Source of the DNA: Mycolicibacterium sp. CBMA 226
GTDB lineage: Bacteria; Actinomycetota; Actinomycetes; Mycobacteriales; Mycobacteriaceae
Assembly: GCF_009729075.1 (NCBI RefSeq)
Contig: NZ_VTGY01000022.1
Coordinates: 248,001-312,000 of the forward strand
Length of the DNA: 64,000 bases
Direction of reading: 5' to 3'
Positions within the stretch are counted from its first letter, which is position 1; every line of letters starts with the position of its first letter. Shown here piece by piece: positions 62,844 to 64,000 of the stretch. Made by a program: the position numbers and the translations under genes. Below the pieces are notes generated by a model. That model was given only the letters and a program-made list of their open reading frames with translations, had not been told where the DNA came from and searched no databases.

Positions 62844-63077
62844 TCACCAAGTTCTATTCAGCTGCAGCGTCGGCCAGCGACTCGAAGATCGGCCAGGATC
62901 GGCCAGGGATTCGCCCCCGACGAACCGCAGATCGGGTTCGCATTCGGTAAGGGAGACTCGGATACGTTCGGGCGCATCGCCAAGCGCTTCTTGCGTGGCG
63001 GCGGTGAGTGCCTGTGCGAGCGCGCGCAATTGTTCAGGTGTGCGCCCTTTCGTCAGAGTCACTTGGATCATGGGCAT
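62844..63077 (-). CDS. 4-Oxalocrotonate tautomerase-like enzyme, altered 3' end
   Basis: A 77-residue tautomerase. The N-terminal Pro after Met (MPMIQVTLTKGRTPEQLRAL) is the catalytic base, and RIRVSLTECEPDLRFVGGES is the conserved second half. A 10-bp tandem repeat at 62887-62906 lies after the FVGGESLAD part and shifts the last residues out of the normal frame; without it the protein would end about 15 codons earlier. The catalytic part is complete. It would isomerise a 2-hydroxymuconate-type product. Confidence 0.8.
   Translation of the reverse strand: MPMIQVTLTKGRTPEQLRALAQALTAATQEALGDAPERIRVSLTECEPDLRFVGGESLADPGRSSSRWPTLQLNRTW
62887..62906. repeat. 10-bp tandem duplication (GATCGGCCAG twice)
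   Basis: GATCGGCCAG occurs twice in direct contact inside the 3' end of the tautomerase gene. Removing one copy restores a normal family C-terminus. Confidence 0.75.
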
Positions 63078-63492
63078 GGGCTTTATCCTTCATCAAATAC
63101 CGCTGTCCGCAACGGCATTGGGGGAACGGACATCGTGAGATGAACATCAGGCAAGCAGCACCGCAGGTGGTGCTGTCCCACGCCGCGAGTCGCAGGGGGC
63201 TTGGCCCATCTCTTGACGGCATCGTGGCGCGCAGCAGCATTGAGATGAGTGAGTATGACCTTTCGCGGCCAACGCCGAAAAAGGGCCTTCCGCATAGCGG
63301 AAGAATGCGGATCAAGCTGCTGCGAAGGGTGGCGTCGCGCGGTTGCAGTCACGGTGAGCAGCTTGCCCCGTATCGCACTGCGAGGCCGAACCGCCTTGTG
63401 TGCCGATACAGCCGGCGGAATCGAGAGGCTTCCGATGGGGCGCCGCCCCGAAGGATAGTGGGGTACGACAAATGATGCATCAGCGCTACCGA
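63078..63492. other. Stretch without a supported gene
   Basis: One open minus-strand frame runs through from the PAS fragment, but after the repeat edge it encodes nothing recognisable. The tautomerase promoter should lie near 63080-63150. Confidence 0.4.
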
Positions 63493-63688
63493 TCCGCTCA
63501 TTTGCGTACACCGCATCGCACGCCGCCTCGGGCATGGCCGTCTCGAACGGGCTGGGGGCACCCAGCCCGTCCGACACGTCCGCTACGGCCAAGATGGCCG
63601 CGCCTGCAGCATTGATGTATCGGAACCGCCCGCCGCGATCAACAACTGCGAGTCCTGCGGCGATTGCCTCAATGATCGACCCGTCGGC
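63493..63688 (+). repeat. Right copy of the roughly 195-bp direct repeat (PAS fragment)
   Basis: Same orientation and nearly the same sequence as 24561-24754. It lies just outside the last catabolic gene. Confidence 0.75.
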
Positions 63689-63691
63689 CAT
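63493..63691 (-). pseudogene. PAS-domain protein fragment, right copy
   Basis: It encodes DGSIIEAIAAGLAVVDRGGR, YINAAGAAILAVADVSDGLG and FETAMPEAACDAVYANERIG in one frame, the start of a PAS domain. After that the sequence is unrelated to PAS. The left copy at 24.56 kb continues a little further (WDNGSDDYV). Confidence 0.65.
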
Positions 63692-64000
63692 TTTCCGTTG
63701 GACCTACTTCTACTCCTGCGGTCGTTGATTGCATCGAAATCTGCTGCGTGGCTGGACCTTCGACCGGCACCGTCACGACCCGGGCCGACGGTGCGATGAT
63801 CGCCCGCCCGTGTGCGTTGGCGCGAAGGTCTAACCGAGGGGCTCGCGGCCGATATGGAAACCGTTCAGACCGAACTCTGGGATGCCCCACAGCACGATAT
63901 TCGCTGAGCGCCGACATGCCAGCCACGCCGGCGAGCTGGTCTAGACGTCCCCGTTGTTGTCGGGAGGCTCCGTGGACAGTGATCGACGGCGAAGGCTGTG
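63692..64000. other. Window end without a supported gene
   Basis: Only short frames on both strands, none recognised. The region upstream of the right PAS copy may hold what is left of that gene's promoter. Confidence 0.4.

Noticed and set aside
63083..63490. C-terminal extension of the right PAS fragment
   Set aside because: The frame stays open but nothing beyond the repeat edge resembles PAS or any other domain, and the left copy has a different sequence there.

Overview
The DNA is GC-rich and actinobacterial. A WhiB-type regulator, a DUF4226-type protein, an EspC-like fragment, short-chain dehydrogenases of mycobacterial type and many GTG starts point to Mycobacteriaceae. The heavy load of mobile elements and truncated genes suggests a plasmid or a genomic island. 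No rRNA, tRNA or CRISPR array was seen.

Bases 1-10,280 are an accessory backbone: mostly unknown minus-strand genes, a WhiB-like regulator divergent from a protein with three HTH-like modules, an IS200/IS605-type element with an intact TnpB but only a stump of TnpA, a frameshifted phospholipase D-like lipoprotein, a DUF4226/lysozyme-like protein, a VapBC toxin-antitoxin pair and an MbcA/Xre-like protein.

Bases about 10,280-21,800 hold a Tn7-like transposition module. tnsA, tnsB, tnsC and a long tniQ overlap head to tail. They are followed by two cargo genes of unknown function and a second, convergent tniQ that is divergent from a small XRE regulator. A CTACTAGTAG palindrome lies between the second tniQ and the XRE gene and recurs twice near the cargo. 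No Cas gene or CRISPR accompanies the module. Two TniQ target selectors under apparent XRE control make this the strongest candidate for an undescribed system.

Bases about 21,800-26,460 are a scrapyard: TetR, EspC-like, pcaG and PAS fragments around an intact pcaB, plus a MarR regulator and an SDR. A PAS fragment of about 195 bp occurs at 24.56 kb and again at 63.49 kb in the same orientation. The two copies bracket almost all of the catabolic genes.

Bases 26,460-63,080 are a catabolic island. Two tandem LysR genes precede a Rieske dioxygenase operon (alpha, beta, ferredoxin, reductase). Decayed genes follow (dehalogenase, folD, ligM, two SDRs, a TetR/hydrolase fusion point). Next come a CYP199-like P450 with its reductase and two IclR regulators. 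The core operon at 46.9-56.0 kb is ligM - intradiol dioxygenase - hydratase - aldolase - metF - folD - purU - second ligM - folP. It reads as a complete tetrahydrofolate cycle for methoxylated aromatics: LigM moves the methyl group to H4folate, MetF and FolD oxidise it, PurU releases formate and free H4folate, and FolP tops up the cofactor. Downstream genes (dihydrodiol dehydrogenase, extradiol dioxygenase, C-C hydrolase, FAH-family hydrolase, tautomerase) combine with the Rieske enzyme, hydratase and aldolase into a plausible aryl meta-cleavage route.
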